Below, piece by piece: positions 50,434 through 59,922 of a stretch of DNA of 64,000 nt. The DNA lies in the NCBI GenBank assembly GCA_046262755.1, contig JBHEME010000006.1, positions 62,001 to 126,000 on the forward strand, given 5' to 3'. The notes under the pieces were generated by a model. It did no database searches, had not been told where the DNA came from, and saw nothing but the letters and a program-made list of their open reading frames with translations. Within the stretch, counting starts at the first letter, position 1; each line of letters opens with the position of its first letter. Both the position numbers and the translations under genes were made by a program. The DNA comes from UBA4720 sp046262755. GTDB lineage: Bacteria > Gemmatimonadota > Gemmatimonadetes > Gemmatimonadales > Gemmatimonadaceae.

Positions 50434-51588
50434 ATGTCGACGACTCTCGAGCCGCCCGCGGCGGACCCGAAGGGCAACGGAATCGACCTCCACGCTTTCG
50501 AGCACCATTGGCAGGACGAGGCGGACGCTGCGTATCTGTATCGACTTCTCGCCGATGCGGAGGGGGATCCCAAAAAGAAAAACGTCTATAGTCGCCTTGC
50601 TGAAGTGGAGGACAGGCACGTTGTAGTTTGGGCCGATCTCCTCGACAAGCATGGGCATCCGCCCCCGCCATTCCGCCCCAGCGGACGCGCGCGGCTGCTG
50701 GCAGCGCTCGGCCGCTGGTTTGGGCCGGGCTTCCTCTTGCCCATGTTGCTCGAGGAGGAGGGGCGCGAAGTGAAGGCGTACCTGGACATGCACAGGGAGA
50801 CGCCCCGCGGAGCGCCGGGCGGCGCCGAAGCATTGGTTCTCGCACGTGAGTCAGCGGAGCACGCCAGCACGCTGGGTGAGATTGCCGGCAAAGGAGCCGA
50901 GCCTTGGCACAAAACAGAGTCCGGAGGCTTTCTTCGAAACGTTGTCTACGGGTTCAACGACGGACTGACAGCGAATTTCGGCCTCGTCGCGGGTGTGATA
51001 GGAGCCGGGACGGTCAATCAGCACCAGGCGGTCGTGGTCGCAGGGATGGCGGGTCTCATCGCTGACGCCCTCTCGATGGGGTCCAGCGGTTACCTCGCGG
51101 CGAAAAGTGAGCGCGAGGTATACGAGTATGAGATCTCGATGGAGAAAACCGAGATCGAGCTGATGCCAGAGATCGAACGCGACGAGCTTGCGCTGATTTA
51201 CGAAGCAAAAGGCATGGATCAGGGGTCAGCACACGCACTCGCAACGCAGGTCATGGGGGATCCCCAGCTCATGCTGAAGGAGCAGGTTCAGGAGGAACTC
51301 AAGATTGGCGAGTTCAATATGTCTCCGCTCAGAGAAGGTTGGATTACAGGCTTGGCGACCGCGTTCGGGGCTGTGATTCCAGTCTTCCCTTTTCTGGTCT
51401 GGCATGGGACAACAGCGATCGTGATCTCGTTTAGCGTCGCGATGCTTTCGCACTTCCTGGTTGGAGCAGCGAGGTCGGTATTCACCGGGCGTGGGGTGTT
51501 CCGCTCGGGCTTCGACATGTTTGTTGTCGGCGTGGGCGTGGCGGTGGTCGGGTACTTCGTCGGTGGGTGGGTGGGACGACGTCTCTAA
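50434..51588 (+). CDS. mbfA: Ferritin-like/VIT1-CCC1 iron transporter (MbfA type)
   Basis: 384 residues. N-terminal ferritin-like diiron domain (20-165) with metal-ligand helices: DEADAAYLYRLL, AEVEDRHVVVW (ExxH), LLEEEGREVKAYL and ESAEHASTLGEI (ExxH). C-terminal VIT1/CCC1 transporter domain with about five helices: GFNDGLTANFGLVAGV, GLIADALSMGSSGYLA, a cytoplasmic metal-binding loop rich in Glu (about 215-280), and GWITGLATAFGAVIP. This erythrin-VIT fusion is MbfA, an inner-membrane iron exporter that oxidises Fe(II) and protects against iron and peroxide stress. Confidence 0.92.
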   Translation: MSTTLEPPAADPKGNGIDLHAFEHHWQDEADAAYLYRLLADAEGDPKKKNVYSRLAEVEDRHVVVWADLLDKHGHPPPPFRPSGRARLLAALGRWFGPGFLLPMLLEEEGREVKAYLDMHRETPRGAPGGAEALVLARESAEHASTLGEIAGKGAEPWHKTESGGFLRNVVYGFNDGLTANFGLVAGVIGAGTVNQHQAVVVAGMAGLIADALSMGSSGYLAAKSEREVYEYEISMEKTEIELMPEIERDELALIYEAKGMDQGSAHALATQVMGDPQLMLKEQVQEELKIGEFNMSPLREGWITGLATAFGAVIPVFPFLVWHGTTAIVISFSVAMLSHFLVGAARSVFTGRGVFRSGFDMFVVGVGVAVVGYFVGGWVGRRL

Positions 51589-51607
51589 AGCTCCCCAAAA
51601 TTCGAGC

Positions 51608-51635
51608 TTGACCAAAATCGATAGCTACATATGTT
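51608..51635 (+). promoter_or_regulatory. Candidate promoter of the subtilase gene
   Basis: TTGACC (51608-51613), 16-base spacer, TATGTT (51630-51635), in the 217-bp gap between mbfA and the S8 peptidase. The start codon would lie about 165 bases downstream, with the hairpin 51690-51704 in the leader. Confidence 0.45.
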
Positions 51636-51689
51636 TGGCGAGCTTGCGCCGCTGAACCCGAGCGCGCCGGCAGTCCATCTGACGACAAT

Positions 51690-51713
51690 CCGCCCTGCTG
51701 GCGGTTTCTTCTT
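51690..51713 (+). terminator. Weak hairpin with T-rich tail
   Basis: CCGCC (51690-51694), loop CTGCT, GGCGG (51700-51704), then TTTCTTCTT. It could end mbfA transcription, or act in the leader if the promoter at 51608 is real. Only five base pairs. Confidence 0.5.
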
Positions 51714-51805
51714 ATAGAAGTAATCGAGCTTTCCTTCGCCACCACCCGGACGAGGGATCCGCCGGATTTCCGGCAATTCTATCAGCTCTCTCAGAGGACT
51801 CGTTG

Positions 51806-53293
51806 ATGAAACGTTGGGCTATTCTTGCGATCGCGGGCGTGGCAATCACCGCCTGCCAAGACGCTTCTGCGCCAGAAGCATCGGTTAAGTCCGTCCCCTC
51901 TGGTATGGTCGCTGCCGCAAAACAGGCGGGCATACCTGGTAGCTATATCGTGACGCTGCGCGACGATGTCGTCGACGTCGAGGGCGCGGCCAAGAGTCTG
52001 GCAGTGAAGCACAAGGGCGCACTGAAACACGTCTACAAAGCCGCTCTCAAAGGCTTCGCGCTGAGCGACCTCACACCTGTGGAAGCCGCGGCATTGGCTC
52101 AGAATCCACTCGTGAAACTGGTCGAAGAGGACCAGGTTATGACAGCGATTGGAACTGAAACCGGGGCAACGTGGGGGATCGACCGGGTCGACCAGCACAG
52201 CCTTCCACTGGATCAGACCTACAACTACGGGAACGACGGTAGTGGCGTCACCGCGTACATCATCGATACGGGCATCAGGTTCGACCACACTGACTTCGGC
52301 GGTCGGGCCCGCAAAGGTATCGATGAGGTCACCAGTGGTGGAACGGCAGCAGACTGCAACGGCCATGGAACGCACGTGTCCGGTACGGTCGCCGGCGCGA
52401 GATATGGTGTAGCGAAGAACGCCAACCTCGTCGCGGTTCGAGTTCTCAATTGTCAGGGCTCGGGCACGACGTCAGGCGTGATTGCCGGGATCGACTGGGT
52501 CACAGCCAATCGCATTCTTCCAGCCGCGGCCAACATGAGCCTCGGCGGTGGCTTTTCCACCACGCTCAACGCCGCGGTCGCGCGTGCCGTTGCGTCCGGA
52601 GTGACTTTCGCAGTCGCCGCGGGCAACAGCACCGCCGACGCTTGCAACAGTTCTCCTTCGAGCGAAGCATCGGCGATCACTGTTGGCGCGACAGACATCA
52701 ATGATGGCTTCGCATCGTTTTCCAACTTCGGAACGTGTGTGGACATCAACGCTCCGGGCGTAAACATCACGTCGGATTGGTATTCCTCTTCGACGGCGAC
52801 GAACACGATCAGCGGCACTTCCATGGCCACGCCGCACGTGACCGGCGCCGCTGTTCTTTACCTCGCGACAGATCCCACAGCTACCCCGGCTCAAGTAACA
52901 TCGGCGCTCAACGACAACGCGAGTACAATTCCGGTAGTTCCAGCGAATACGACGAACCGCCTTCTTTTTACCGCCTTCGTTGGCGCAGCCGTTCCGCTAC
53001 CTCCGCCTCCGCCGCCGCCCCCCACACCGCCGCAGGCGAGTTTCACACACAGCTGCTCAGGATTGACGTGCAATTTCACCAACACGTCGACCAACACGTC
53101 GGCTGTGGCAGGGGATGTGACGGCCTACTCGTGGACCTTTGGTGACGGTGGTACCGCAAACACGGCGGACGCCTCTCATACGTATCCGTCCTCGGGGCGC
53201 AGGTCGTACACTATTACGCTCCAGGCAACCGATTCTCGCGGCAGCACCAGCGCGTCGCAGACCGTCACTTGCAACAAGCATAGCTGCTCATAG
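51806..53293 (+). CDS. Secreted subtilisin-like protease with PKD domain (S8A)
   Basis: 495 residues from ATG 51806 (AGAGGA upstream). Signal sequence with lipobox-like ITAC, an I9 propeptide inhibitor (about 40-110; GSYIVTLRDDV), then a proteinase K-type catalytic domain with Asp in AYIIDTGIRFDH, His in CNGHGTHVSG and Ser in ISGTSMATPHV. A polyproline linker (about 395-405) leads to a C-terminal PKD domain (about 410-490; YSWTFGDGGTANTADASHTYPSSG, seen in part, ending in a Cys pair). It is a broad extracellular or surface protease. A strong terminator follows. Confidence 0.93.
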   Translation: MKRWAILAIAGVAITACQDASAPEASVKSVPSGMVAAAKQAGIPGSYIVTLRDDVVDVEGAAKSLAVKHKGALKHVYKAALKGFALSDLTPVEAAALAQNPLVKLVEEDQVMTAIGTETGATWGIDRVDQHSLPLDQTYNYGNDGSGVTAYIIDTGIRFDHTDFGGRARKGIDEVTSGGTAADCNGHGTHVSGTVAGARYGVAKNANLVAVRVLNCQGSGTTSGVIAGIDWVTANRILPAAANMSLGGGFSTTLNAAVARAVASGVTFAVAAGNSTADACNSSPSSEASAITVGATDINDGFASFSNFGTCVDINAPGVNITSDWYSSSTATNTISGTSMATPHVTGAAVLYLATDPTATPAQVTSALNDNASTIPVVPANTTNRLLFTAFVGAAVPLPPPPPPPPTPPQASFTHSCSGLTCNFTNTSTNTSAVAGDVTAYSWTFGDGGTANTADASHTYPSSGRRSYTITLQATDSRGSTSASQTVTCNKHSCS

Positions 53294-53318
53294 CGTTCCG
53301 AATGGATTCTTGACAGAT

Positions 53319-53356
53319 GCGCCCGGCACCGCCACTGGTGCCGGGCGCTCTTTTTT
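53319..53356 (+). terminator. Strong intrinsic terminator after the subtilase
   Basis: GCGCCCGGCACC (53319-53330), six-base loop, GGTGCCGGGCGC (53337-53348), then TCTTTTTT. A perfect 12-bp GC stem, one of the strongest terminators in the window. It means that in-frame start codons for the next gene upstream of 53371 are not real. Confidence 0.95.
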
Positions 53357-53370
53357 CGCTACCATCATTG

Positions 53371-54135
53371 ATGCCGCCTCGCCCATACGTACTTGCCGAA
53401 ACGAACTGGAGGGCTGTCGAGGACACTCGCTTCGACGTCGCGGTCCTGCCGTGGGGCGCAACCGAGCCCCACAACTATCACTTGCCCTACGGCACGGACA
53501 ACTACGAGACTGGAGCAATCGCAGAGCGTGCGGCGGAGCTCGCGTGGAAGGCCGGCGCGAAGGTCGTCGTACTTCCCACCGTTCCGTTTGGTGTGAACAC
53601 CGGTCAGCTCGATCTCAAACTCGCGCTCAATATGAACCCGAGCACCCAGCTTGCCTTGCTCACCGATCTTTCGGTGGCTCTTGCCGGGCAGGGAGTGCGC
53701 AAGCTCCTCATTCTGAACGGTCACGGTGGGAATGATTTCCGGCAGATGATCCGCGAGCTGCAGCCCGGGGTCGATTCTTTTATCTGCACGATTAATTGGT
53801 GGACGTGTGTCGGTGCGACGGAATATTTTGACGAGCCAGGCGATCACGCCGGAGAAATGGAGACGAGCGTGATGATGGCTGTCCAGCCCGACCTATTGTT
53901 ACCACTGTCCGAGGCCGGTAGCGGGGAAGCGAAGAAGTTCCGCCTCGCCGGCTTACGCGCAGGCTGGGCGTGGGCACCACGGCAGTGGTCGAAGGTGACC
54001 AGTGACACCGGGACGGGAAATCCCAGTGCATCAACGCCCAGCAAGGGCGAGAAGTTTCTGGACGCGGTAGTGAACCGGATTGGCGGCTTCCTGATCGACC
54101 TCGCCCGGGCAGACCTCAACGACATGTACGAGTAG
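53371..54135 (+). CDS. Creatininase-family amidohydrolase
   Basis: 254 residues from ATG 53371, the first start after the terminator. Metal-site motifs of the creatininase fold: VLPWGATEPHNYHLPYGTDNYE (Glu, His and Asp ligands), LILNGHGGN with another His, and GDHAGEMETSVMM with a Glu/His pair. The family includes creatinine amidohydrolase and enzymes of riboflavin, deazaflavin and mycofactocin pathways that open lactam or formamide bonds. None of those partner genes is nearby, so the substrate is unknown. Confidence 0.87.
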   Translation: MPPRPYVLAETNWRAVEDTRFDVAVLPWGATEPHNYHLPYGTDNYETGAIAERAAELAWKAGAKVVVLPTVPFGVNTGQLDLKLALNMNPSTQLALLTDLSVALAGQGVRKLLILNGHGGNDFRQMIRELQPGVDSFICTINWWTCVGATEYFDEPGDHAGEMETSVMMAVQPDLLLPLSEAGSGEAKKFRLAGLRAGWAWAPRQWSKVTSDTGTGNPSASTPSKGEKFLDAVVNRIGGFLIDLARADLNDMYE

Positions 54136-54138
54136 CAA

Positions 54139-54795
54139 ATGCCGGATCCTCGTTATCTCAAGAACCTGCCGGAGTCGGCAAGCTTCAAGGGGGACGCACG
54201 CGCCGGTGAGATAGAGATCATCAACAAGACTCAGGCGCCAAAGATCAGGGAGAAGACGGGTATTCTCCTCGAGGACAAGCTCCATTTCTTCGTGCGCGAC
54301 GTCGTGAAGTTTCCGAGCGGTGACACGCGAACCCAGATGCGCATCATTGGCTGCACGATGTTCGACGGCCCGTCGGGCGTCGTCGCGTTGGCAGCGCGCG
54401 ATGGAAAAATCTTTCTGCGTGAGATGTTTCGGCACGCCACGAGACGGTGGGAGCTGGAAACCCCGCGCGGTCAGCGGGAGACGGGTTATACTGCCGAAGA
54501 AGCGGCGCGCAAAGAGATCAACGAGGAGCTCGGATTCAGAGTCGCGAATATCGAAAAGATTGGAGAAGTGAGTGGCGACACGGCGATTCTGGCCAGCACG
54601 TTGCCGATATTCTGGGCGGACCTCGAGCCGGGTGCTCCGCACGACCATCCGGAAGGCAGCGAAGCCTTTGGCAAGATCATTGAGCTGGACCCCACCACCC
54701 TGAAAGGGCGCATCGTTCGCGGTGATATTCGCGACGGCTACACGCTGTCAGCTATTACTCTCGCGCAGATAGCAGGAAAACTACATCTGCCGTAG
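54139..54795 (+). CDS. Nudix hydrolase with a non-standard Nudix box
   Basis: 218 residues. An ADP-ribose-pyrophosphatase-like fold: N-terminal antiparallel strands, VVALAARDGKIFLREMFRH, then the Nudix helix. Its box reads G-x5-Y-x7-KE-I-x-EE-L-G, against the consensus G-x5-E-x7-RE-U-x-EE-x-G-U: the first Glu is Tyr and Arg is Lys, but the metal-binding EExG is kept. Activity towards nucleoside diphosphates is likely but may be shifted. It follows the creatininase-like gene by three bases. Confidence 0.83.
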   Translation: MPDPRYLKNLPESASFKGDARAGEIEIINKTQAPKIREKTGILLEDKLHFFVRDVVKFPSGDTRTQMRIIGCTMFDGPSGVVALAARDGKIFLREMFRHATRRWELETPRGQRETGYTAEEAARKEINEELGFRVANIEKIGEVSGDTAILASTLPIFWADLEPGAPHDHPEGSEAFGKIIELDPTTLKGRIVRGDIRDGYTLSAITLAQIAGKLHLP

Positions 54796-54809
54796 GGCAG
54801 TCCGCGGCG

Positions 54810-54831
54810 AACGCTGTGCCCTCACAGCGTT
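54810..54831. terminator. Hairpin between convergent Nudix and leuS genes
   Basis: AACGCTGT (54810-54817), loop of six, ACAGCGTT (54824-54831), perfect eight-base stem in the 57-bp gap. A short T-run is present only on the plus side. It may end both transcripts. Confidence 0.5.
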
Positions 54832-54852
54832 TCCGCTCAATGCTCGAGTGAT

Positions 54853-57315
54853 TCAGACCACGATGTTGAGCAACCGCCCCGGAACGAACACGACTTTCCT
54901 CGGCGTTCCGGTGACGAATTTTCTCACGGTCGGATCTGTCAGCGCCGCCTGCACCGCGTCATCCTGGGAGATATCGCGCGCGACCAGAATCTTTCCGCGC
55001 AATTTGCCATTGACCTGCGCGACGAGCTCGATCAGGTCCTCGGTTGCCAGGACCGCATTGAAGGTCGGCCATTTCGAATCGAACACGCTTCCCTGACCAC
55101 CTGTCTGCTCCCACAACTCTTCTGCCATGTGCGGAGCGAAGGGCGCCACGAGGATTATGAGCGGAAGCACCTCCTCGCGATGAGGCGTTCGCTCTCCTCG
55201 CCGCAGCACGTTCATGTACTCCATCATAGCTGCCAGCGCGGTGTTGTAACTGAGGCGAGGTATGTCGTCTCCAACCTTTCGTATCGTCTGATGCAGTTTG
55301 CGCATTACCGCTTGGTCGGGTGATCCTTCGCCGGACATCGTCTGTACCGAGGCAAAAAGACGATCGAGAAAACGGCGCGTGCCGGAGATGCTCTGATCGC
55401 GGAAGTCCCCGCCCTGCTCATACGGGCCCAGAAACATGAGGTAAGATCGGAACGCATCAGCTCCCCACTCTTCGATGTATTCGTCGGGATTGACGATGTT
55501 GCCCTGGGTCTTGGACATCTTCGCGCCTTCGCGGATGATGTGCCCGTGAGCGCGGAACCGAGTGTACGGCTCCTCGAACTCGAGATACCCCATGTCGTGC
55601 AGCACCATCGTTGTGAAGCGCGAGTACAGCAGGTGCAGCACCGCGTGCTCGTTGCCGCCTATATACGAATCAACCGGAAGCCATTTTTTTGTAACTGCCT
55701 TATCGAACGGAACGTCGTCGTGCCCTACACTCGGGTAGCGCAGGAAATACCATGCGCTGTCCAGAAAGGTGTCGGACACGTCGGTCTCCCGACGCCCGGT
55801 CTCACCGCACTTCGGGCACGCAACGCGATACCACTCCTCATGACGGGCGAGGGGCGACACACCGGAATCGTCCGGCTTGAAATCCTCCACGAATGGGAGC
55901 ACCACCGGCAGATCCTGTTCAGGGACCGGCACAGTTCCGCACTTCTCACAGTAAATGATCGGAATCGGCGGACCCCAATAGCGTTGACGCGAGATGCACC
56001 AGTCGTGCAGACGGTAATGCACGACCGTCTTCGCCGCCCCCTGCTGCGCCAGCATTTCCACGATTTTGCTTTTTGCCGCATCTACCTTCAGTCCGTCAAG
56101 CGCACCTGAATTGACCATCGTTCCGGTGTCGCACTCCGTGTACGCCGCGGTGAGCGGTGTCCGCGAGTCCTCTCCCTCGCCGCACACGACGCGTACGATC
56201 GGCAGAGCGAATTTCGTCGCGAACTCGAAGTCGCGCGCATCGTGCCCGGGCACGCCCATGATCGCGCCGGTGCCGTACTCCATCAGTACATAATCCGACA
56301 CCCAGATCGGGATCTGCTTTCGCGTGGCCGGATTGATTGCAAACGAGCCGGTGAAGACGCCGGTTTTTTCGGTGCTTGTCTTCCTCGTGACGATGTCCTG
56401 CTTCTTCGTCTTCTCCCGATAGGCGTCGACTTTCTTGCGCTCCTTGGACTTTGTCAGCGCATCGACGAGGGGATGCTCGGGAGCGAGCACCATGTACGTC
56501 GCGCCGAAAATCGTGTCGGGACGCGTCGTGAAGACTCTTATATCGCACTCACCGCCATGTACGTCTGCAGTCGGGAACGTGAGATCAGCGCCCTCCGACC
56601 GGCCGATCCAGTTCCGTTGCGCGGTTTTGGTCGTTTCAGACCAATCAATGCGCTCTAGATTCTCGAGCAGCCGGGGCGCGTAGTCGCTGATGCGGAAAAA
56701 CCACTGTTCGAGCAAGCGTTGCTCGACGGGCGTCTTGCTGCGTTCGCAGAGTCCCGCGATTACCTGCTCGTTCGCCAGCACGGTCTTGCAGTCAGGGCAC
56801 CAGTTGACAGCAGCCTGTTTTTTGTAAGCGAGACCCTTCTTGAACAACTGCAGAAAGAGCCACTGCGTCCACTTGTAGTACGCGGGCTCCGTCGTCGCCA
56901 AGGTGTGGCCCCAATCGATCATCAGGCCGGTGCGCTCGAGCTGGCGCCTGAAGTTGGAGATGTTGCGCGGAATCAAATCCATCGGATGCTGCCCGACCTT
57001 CAGCGCATAGTTCTCCGAATGAATCCCGAATGCGTCGTACCCGAGGGGCTCGAAGACGTTGTGTCCGTTGAGCCTCTGGAATCGTCCATAAATGTCGTTC
57101 CCGGTGAACGCAAAAAGATTCCCGACGTGGAGTCCTTCGGCGGACGGATAGGGGAACATCATCAGCGCATAGAACGGCCGCTCGGCGCCGGCAATGTCCG
57201 TGGAATTGACCCCGCGTTCCTGCCAGCGCTGCTGCCACTTCTGCTCGATCGCTTGTGGGTCATAAGCGATGGTGGCCGGAGGATTTGGGTCGCTTCGTGT
57301 TGCTGAATGGTCCAT
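54853..57315 (-). CDS. leuS: Leucyl-tRNA synthetase
   Basis: 820 residues, standard bacterial LeuRS length. HIGH-type motif PYPSAEGLHVGNLFAFTGND (near residue 55), the zinc-1 knuckle CPDCKTVLANEQV, the editing CP1 domain with TTRPDTIFGATYMVLAPEHPL (seen in part), and the KMSKS-type KMSKTQGNIVNPDEY near 600. It charges tRNA-Leu and edits mischarged products. It stands alone, divergent from the chemoreceptor. Confidence 0.97.
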   Translation of the reverse strand: MDHSATRSDPNPPATIAYDPQAIEQKWQQRWQERGVNSTDIAGAERPFYALMMFPYPSAEGLHVGNLFAFTGNDIYGRFQRLNGHNVFEPLGYDAFGIHSENYALKVGQHPMDLIPRNISNFRRQLERTGLMIDWGHTLATTEPAYYKWTQWLFLQLFKKGLAYKKQAAVNWCPDCKTVLANEQVIAGLCERSKTPVEQRLLEQWFFRISDYAPRLLENLERIDWSETTKTAQRNWIGRSEGADLTFPTADVHGGECDIRVFTTRPDTIFGATYMVLAPEHPLVDALTKSKERKKVDAYREKTKKQDIVTRKTSTEKTGVFTGSFAINPATRKQIPIWVSDYVLMEYGTGAIMGVPGHDARDFEFATKFALPIVRVVCGEGEDSRTPLTAAYTECDTGTMVNSGALDGLKVDAAKSKIVEMLAQQGAAKTVVHYRLHDWCISRQRYWGPPIPIIYCEKCGTVPVPEQDLPVVLPFVEDFKPDDSGVSPLARHEEWYRVACPKCGETGRRETDVSDTFLDSAWYFLRYPSVGHDDVPFDKAVTKKWLPVDSYIGGNEHAVLHLLYSRFTTMVLHDMGYLEFEEPYTRFRAHGHIIREGAKMSKTQGNIVNPDEYIEEWGADAFRSYLMFLGPYEQGGDFRDQSISGTRRFLDRLFASVQTMSGEGSPDQAVMRKLHQTIRKVGDDIPRLSYNTALAAMMEYMNVLRRGERTPHREEVLPLIILVAPFAPHMAEELWEQTGGQGSVFDSKWPTFNAVLATEDLIELVAQVNGKLRGKILVARDISQDDAVQAALTDPTVRKFVTGTPRKVVFVPGRLLNIVV

Positions 57316-57396
57316 TGGTACAAGCTAGCGGCTCAGCGGCGGAGTTTCATCTTCGTCGGCCCTTCAAAGATTCGCGTCTCGCATTGGCAATTCCAG

Positions 57397-58770
57397 ATGA
57401 CTGCAACACCGCTTCCAGCCATACCTCGTTCAGCCGCCGGCTTTCTCAAGCCGGTATTCAGCGCGCTGCAGCGTCGAGCACTGCGAGCGAGCTTGCTGTT
57501 CGGCTCGGTATTCATCGCTGGCCTAGTCACCATTTGCTGGCAGATCTATCACCTGATTCCTGCCGCAACCCGCGCGGAGCTGCTGGCCGTGGACGGTCTC
57601 AGCAACGCATTTCTGGTCGCGTTTTTCTGGATTGGCGTTGCGCTCGTAGCCACCGCATCGGCGGCTCTTATTTTCGTGCGGCAGCACGTCAGCGGCCCGG
57701 CCGCCGAGTTGGCGAGAATGCACGAGGCAGTAGCGAAGGGTGATTTGTCGAGTTTCTATCGGCCCGTAGCGGACAATGCCGCCGTGGATCGCCTGACCCG
57801 ATCTACCATGATCATGCTTTCCGAGCTGCGTGGATTGACCGGCAAGATGCAGATCTCCGCGGAGGACAATGACAAGCTGGCCGGGCAAATCGCGCTGGCC
57901 TCGCAAACGATGGCCGTATCGTCGCGTGAAGGCATGGTTACCTCCACCGCTCTAAGTCAGGAAGCGCTCGCTCGCGAACGCGCAATCAAGGAGCTCACAT
58001 CGGAGGCAACACGCCTGCTGGATATATCGACTGCGTTACGGGACGCAGCTGGAAACGCTTTGAAGCGTGACAAGGCGCTGCGAGTCATGGCGCAGGAAAA
58101 TTTGACGCGCCTCGATCACACGTCGGCCGCGCTCGACTCCCTTACGACCAATGCGCTAGCAAGCGCCGAGGCGATCCAGGCGCTCACGGCCGCGGCCGAA
58201 CAGATTCGAGCTTTCCTCACCTTGGTCCAGAAGATTTCGCGCCAATCCAAGCTCCTCGCTCTCAACGCGGCGATGGAAGCCGCACGCGCGGGCGAGCATG
58301 GGCACGGGTTCGCCGTCGTCGCAACGGAAGTCCGTCGGCTTGCCAGCAGTTCCGCCGAGGCGGCTGAGAAAACGACAGCGCTGGTGCAGGAGATGCTCGA
58401 GACCGTCAACGAGTCGAAGGAATCGACATCGCGAACCGTGAGCACCGTGCAGAGAGTTCTGGAGCTGACACGCGCGGGACGTCGCTCGTTGGGCAAAATC
58501 CAGGAAGGCACCGTTGAAGGCGAAGACCTGAGCTCTCAGATCGAGCGCGCGGCCAACGAATCAGGCGGCCTGATTGAAGGAATCCATAAGAGATTGATGG
58601 AGTTGTCCGAGGGTGCCAGCGAATTCTCGCGGGCCGTGAACCACGGCGCGGTGTCGAGCGAGGAGCAAAGCAGGAACATCGGCGAAATCGCCGCGGCAGC
58701 TACTGCGCTAACCGAGACATCTCACCGGATCTCGCAGCTGGCGCGGACCTTCAAGCTCGGCGGCAGCTAA
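57397..58770 (+). CDS. Short methyl-accepting chemotaxis protein
   Basis: 457 residues from ATG 57397. Two transmembrane helices (about 35-55 and 68-92) enclose a periplasmic loop of only about 15 residues, so there is no external ligand domain. A HAMP segment follows (VSGPAAELARMHEAVAKGDL), then a long coiled coil and the signalling hairpin with SRQSKLLALNAAMEAARAGEHGHGFAVVATEVRRLA (seen in part). The signal must come from membrane state or partners. No other chemotaxis gene is near. The end overlaps the convergent asparaginase by 20 bases. Confidence 0.9.
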   Translation: MTATPLPAIPRSAAGFLKPVFSALQRRALRASLLFGSVFIAGLVTICWQIYHLIPAATRAELLAVDGLSNAFLVAFFWIGVALVATASAALIFVRQHVSGPAAELARMHEAVAKGDLSSFYRPVADNAAVDRLTRSTMIMLSELRGLTGKMQISAEDNDKLAGQIALASQTMAVSSREGMVTSTALSQEALARERAIKELTSEATRLLDISTALRDAAGNALKRDKALRVMAQENLTRLDHTSAALDSLTTNALASAEAIQALTAAAEQIRAFLTLVQKISRQSKLLALNAAMEAARAGEHGHGFAVVATEVRRLASSSAEAAEKTTALVQEMLETVNESKESTSRTVSTVQRVLELTRAGRRSLGKIQEGTVEGEDLSSQIERAANESGGLIEGIHKRLMELSEGASEFSRAVNHGAVSSEEQSRNIGEIAAAATALTETSHRISQLARTFKLGGS

Positions 58771-59908
58771 CCGAGGGCATCGCCGGTCGTTCGGATTTAC
58801 TGAACTTGAAGGGCGCGGGGAGAAGTCTCGCACCACCCTGCGCATCAGCAACCGCAAACCGGAAGCCCTCGTAGGCGGAAGCAGAACCAAAGCGTCCGTC
58901 CTTGGCCAGAGCGTAGAATTGCAGATCGAAAAGTGGCCGTCCATGTGCGTCGAGCAGGCGGCGCTCCGTCATGGAGATCGCTCGCTCGATTGTTTTCATG
59001 CAGGCCTGGTCGGGTGACATACCCTGGCGCATGAACTCTACTATCAGAAAGGCCCCGCAAGTCTTGATGTTCGCCTCGCCACGTCCGATCGAACCGGCAG
59101 CACCCACGGAATTGTCGCAGTACTGACCCGCACCAACAATCGCCGAATCACCGACCCGGCCCGGCACTTTCCACGACAACCCACTGGTTGTCGTCACCGA
59201 CGAAATGTCGCCGGCCTCATTCACCGCGTTCATGTTGATGGTGCCGGTCGTGAACTTGACGTGGAGTGGATCATCGAAGGGAATCGCCGCCATTCCCGGA
59301 GGCGGGGCGGCGAGGCTGTCACTGCGCGAGTCGAGCCAGTTGTCGGACGGATTCAGGCACGCTTTCCAGCGCAGCCAATCGCGCCTGCTCTTCTCGGTGA
59401 GGAGATTTTGCTCCTTGAAGCCCATTTCCAGCGCGAATTTTTTTGCTCCGGCCCCGACGAGCATGATGTGGTCGGTACGATCCATTACCGCTTTGGCGAC
59501 GAGCGAGGCCGTGGAAATATCCTCGAGGGCAGCAACAGCGCCCGCGCGCTTGGTCGGACCATGCATGCATGACGCATCGAGCTGTACGACGCCGTCCTCA
59601 TTCGGAAGTCCGCCCAGGCCCACTGACTGGTCATCGGGATCCAGCTCCTGAATGTTGACGCCCGCAATGATGGCATCGAGCGTGTCAGCGTTTTGCTGAG
59701 TGATCATCTCGTACGCGCGGGCAACACCACGAATCCCGTTTGCCGATGCAACAACAACCGGCCGGGCAGCAGTCGGGCTGCTGGCGCCGCCGCGTTGAAT
59801 ACCCTCCCTCGCATCGGTCAGCGCAGTGCGATTGACGGCAAAGGCGGCCGCAGCCGCGGCTCCGCTGCCGATGAACTTTCTCCTCGAAAAAAACATGGGC
59901 TCCGCCAT
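58751..59908 (-). CDS. Tat-exported N4-(beta-N-acetylglucosaminyl)-L-asparaginase-like Ntn hydrolase
   Basis: 385 residues. A Tat signal (FFSRRKFIGSGAAAAAAFA). Ntn-hydrolase features: ANGIRGVARAYEMI early, and the autocleavage region GDISSVTTTSGLSWKVPGRVGDSA (seen in part), where the new N-terminal Thr of the beta-chain is one of the Thr in VTTTSG, followed by IVGAGQYCDN. The family cleaves glycosylated or plain Asn side chains. It is transcribed just after the related gene at 59923, only 14 bases away. Confidence 0.9.
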   Translation of the reverse strand: MAEPMFFSRRKFIGSGAAAAAAFAVNRTALTDAREGIQRGGASSPTAARPVVVASANGIRGVARAYEMITQQNADTLDAIIAGVNIQELDPDDQSVGLGGLPNEDGVVQLDASCMHGPTKRAGAVAALEDISTASLVAKAVMDRTDHIMLVGAGAKKFALEMGFKEQNLLTEKSRRDWLRWKACLNPSDNWLDSRSDSLAAPPPGMAAIPFDDPLHVKFTTGTINMNAVNEAGDISSVTTTSGLSWKVPGRVGDSAIVGAGQYCDNSVGAAGSIGRGEANIKTCGAFLIVEFMRQGMSPDQACMKTIERAISMTERRLLDAHGRPLFDLQFYALAKDGRFGSASAYEGFRFAVADAQGGARLLPAPFKFSKSERPAMPSVSCRRA

Positions 59909-59922
59909 TAAATGTGAGAGAG

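Noticed and set aside
53317..53370. Earlier start for the creatininase-like gene
   Set aside because: It lies inside the perfect-stem terminator of the subtilase gene and would add Pro-rich residues unlike the family.
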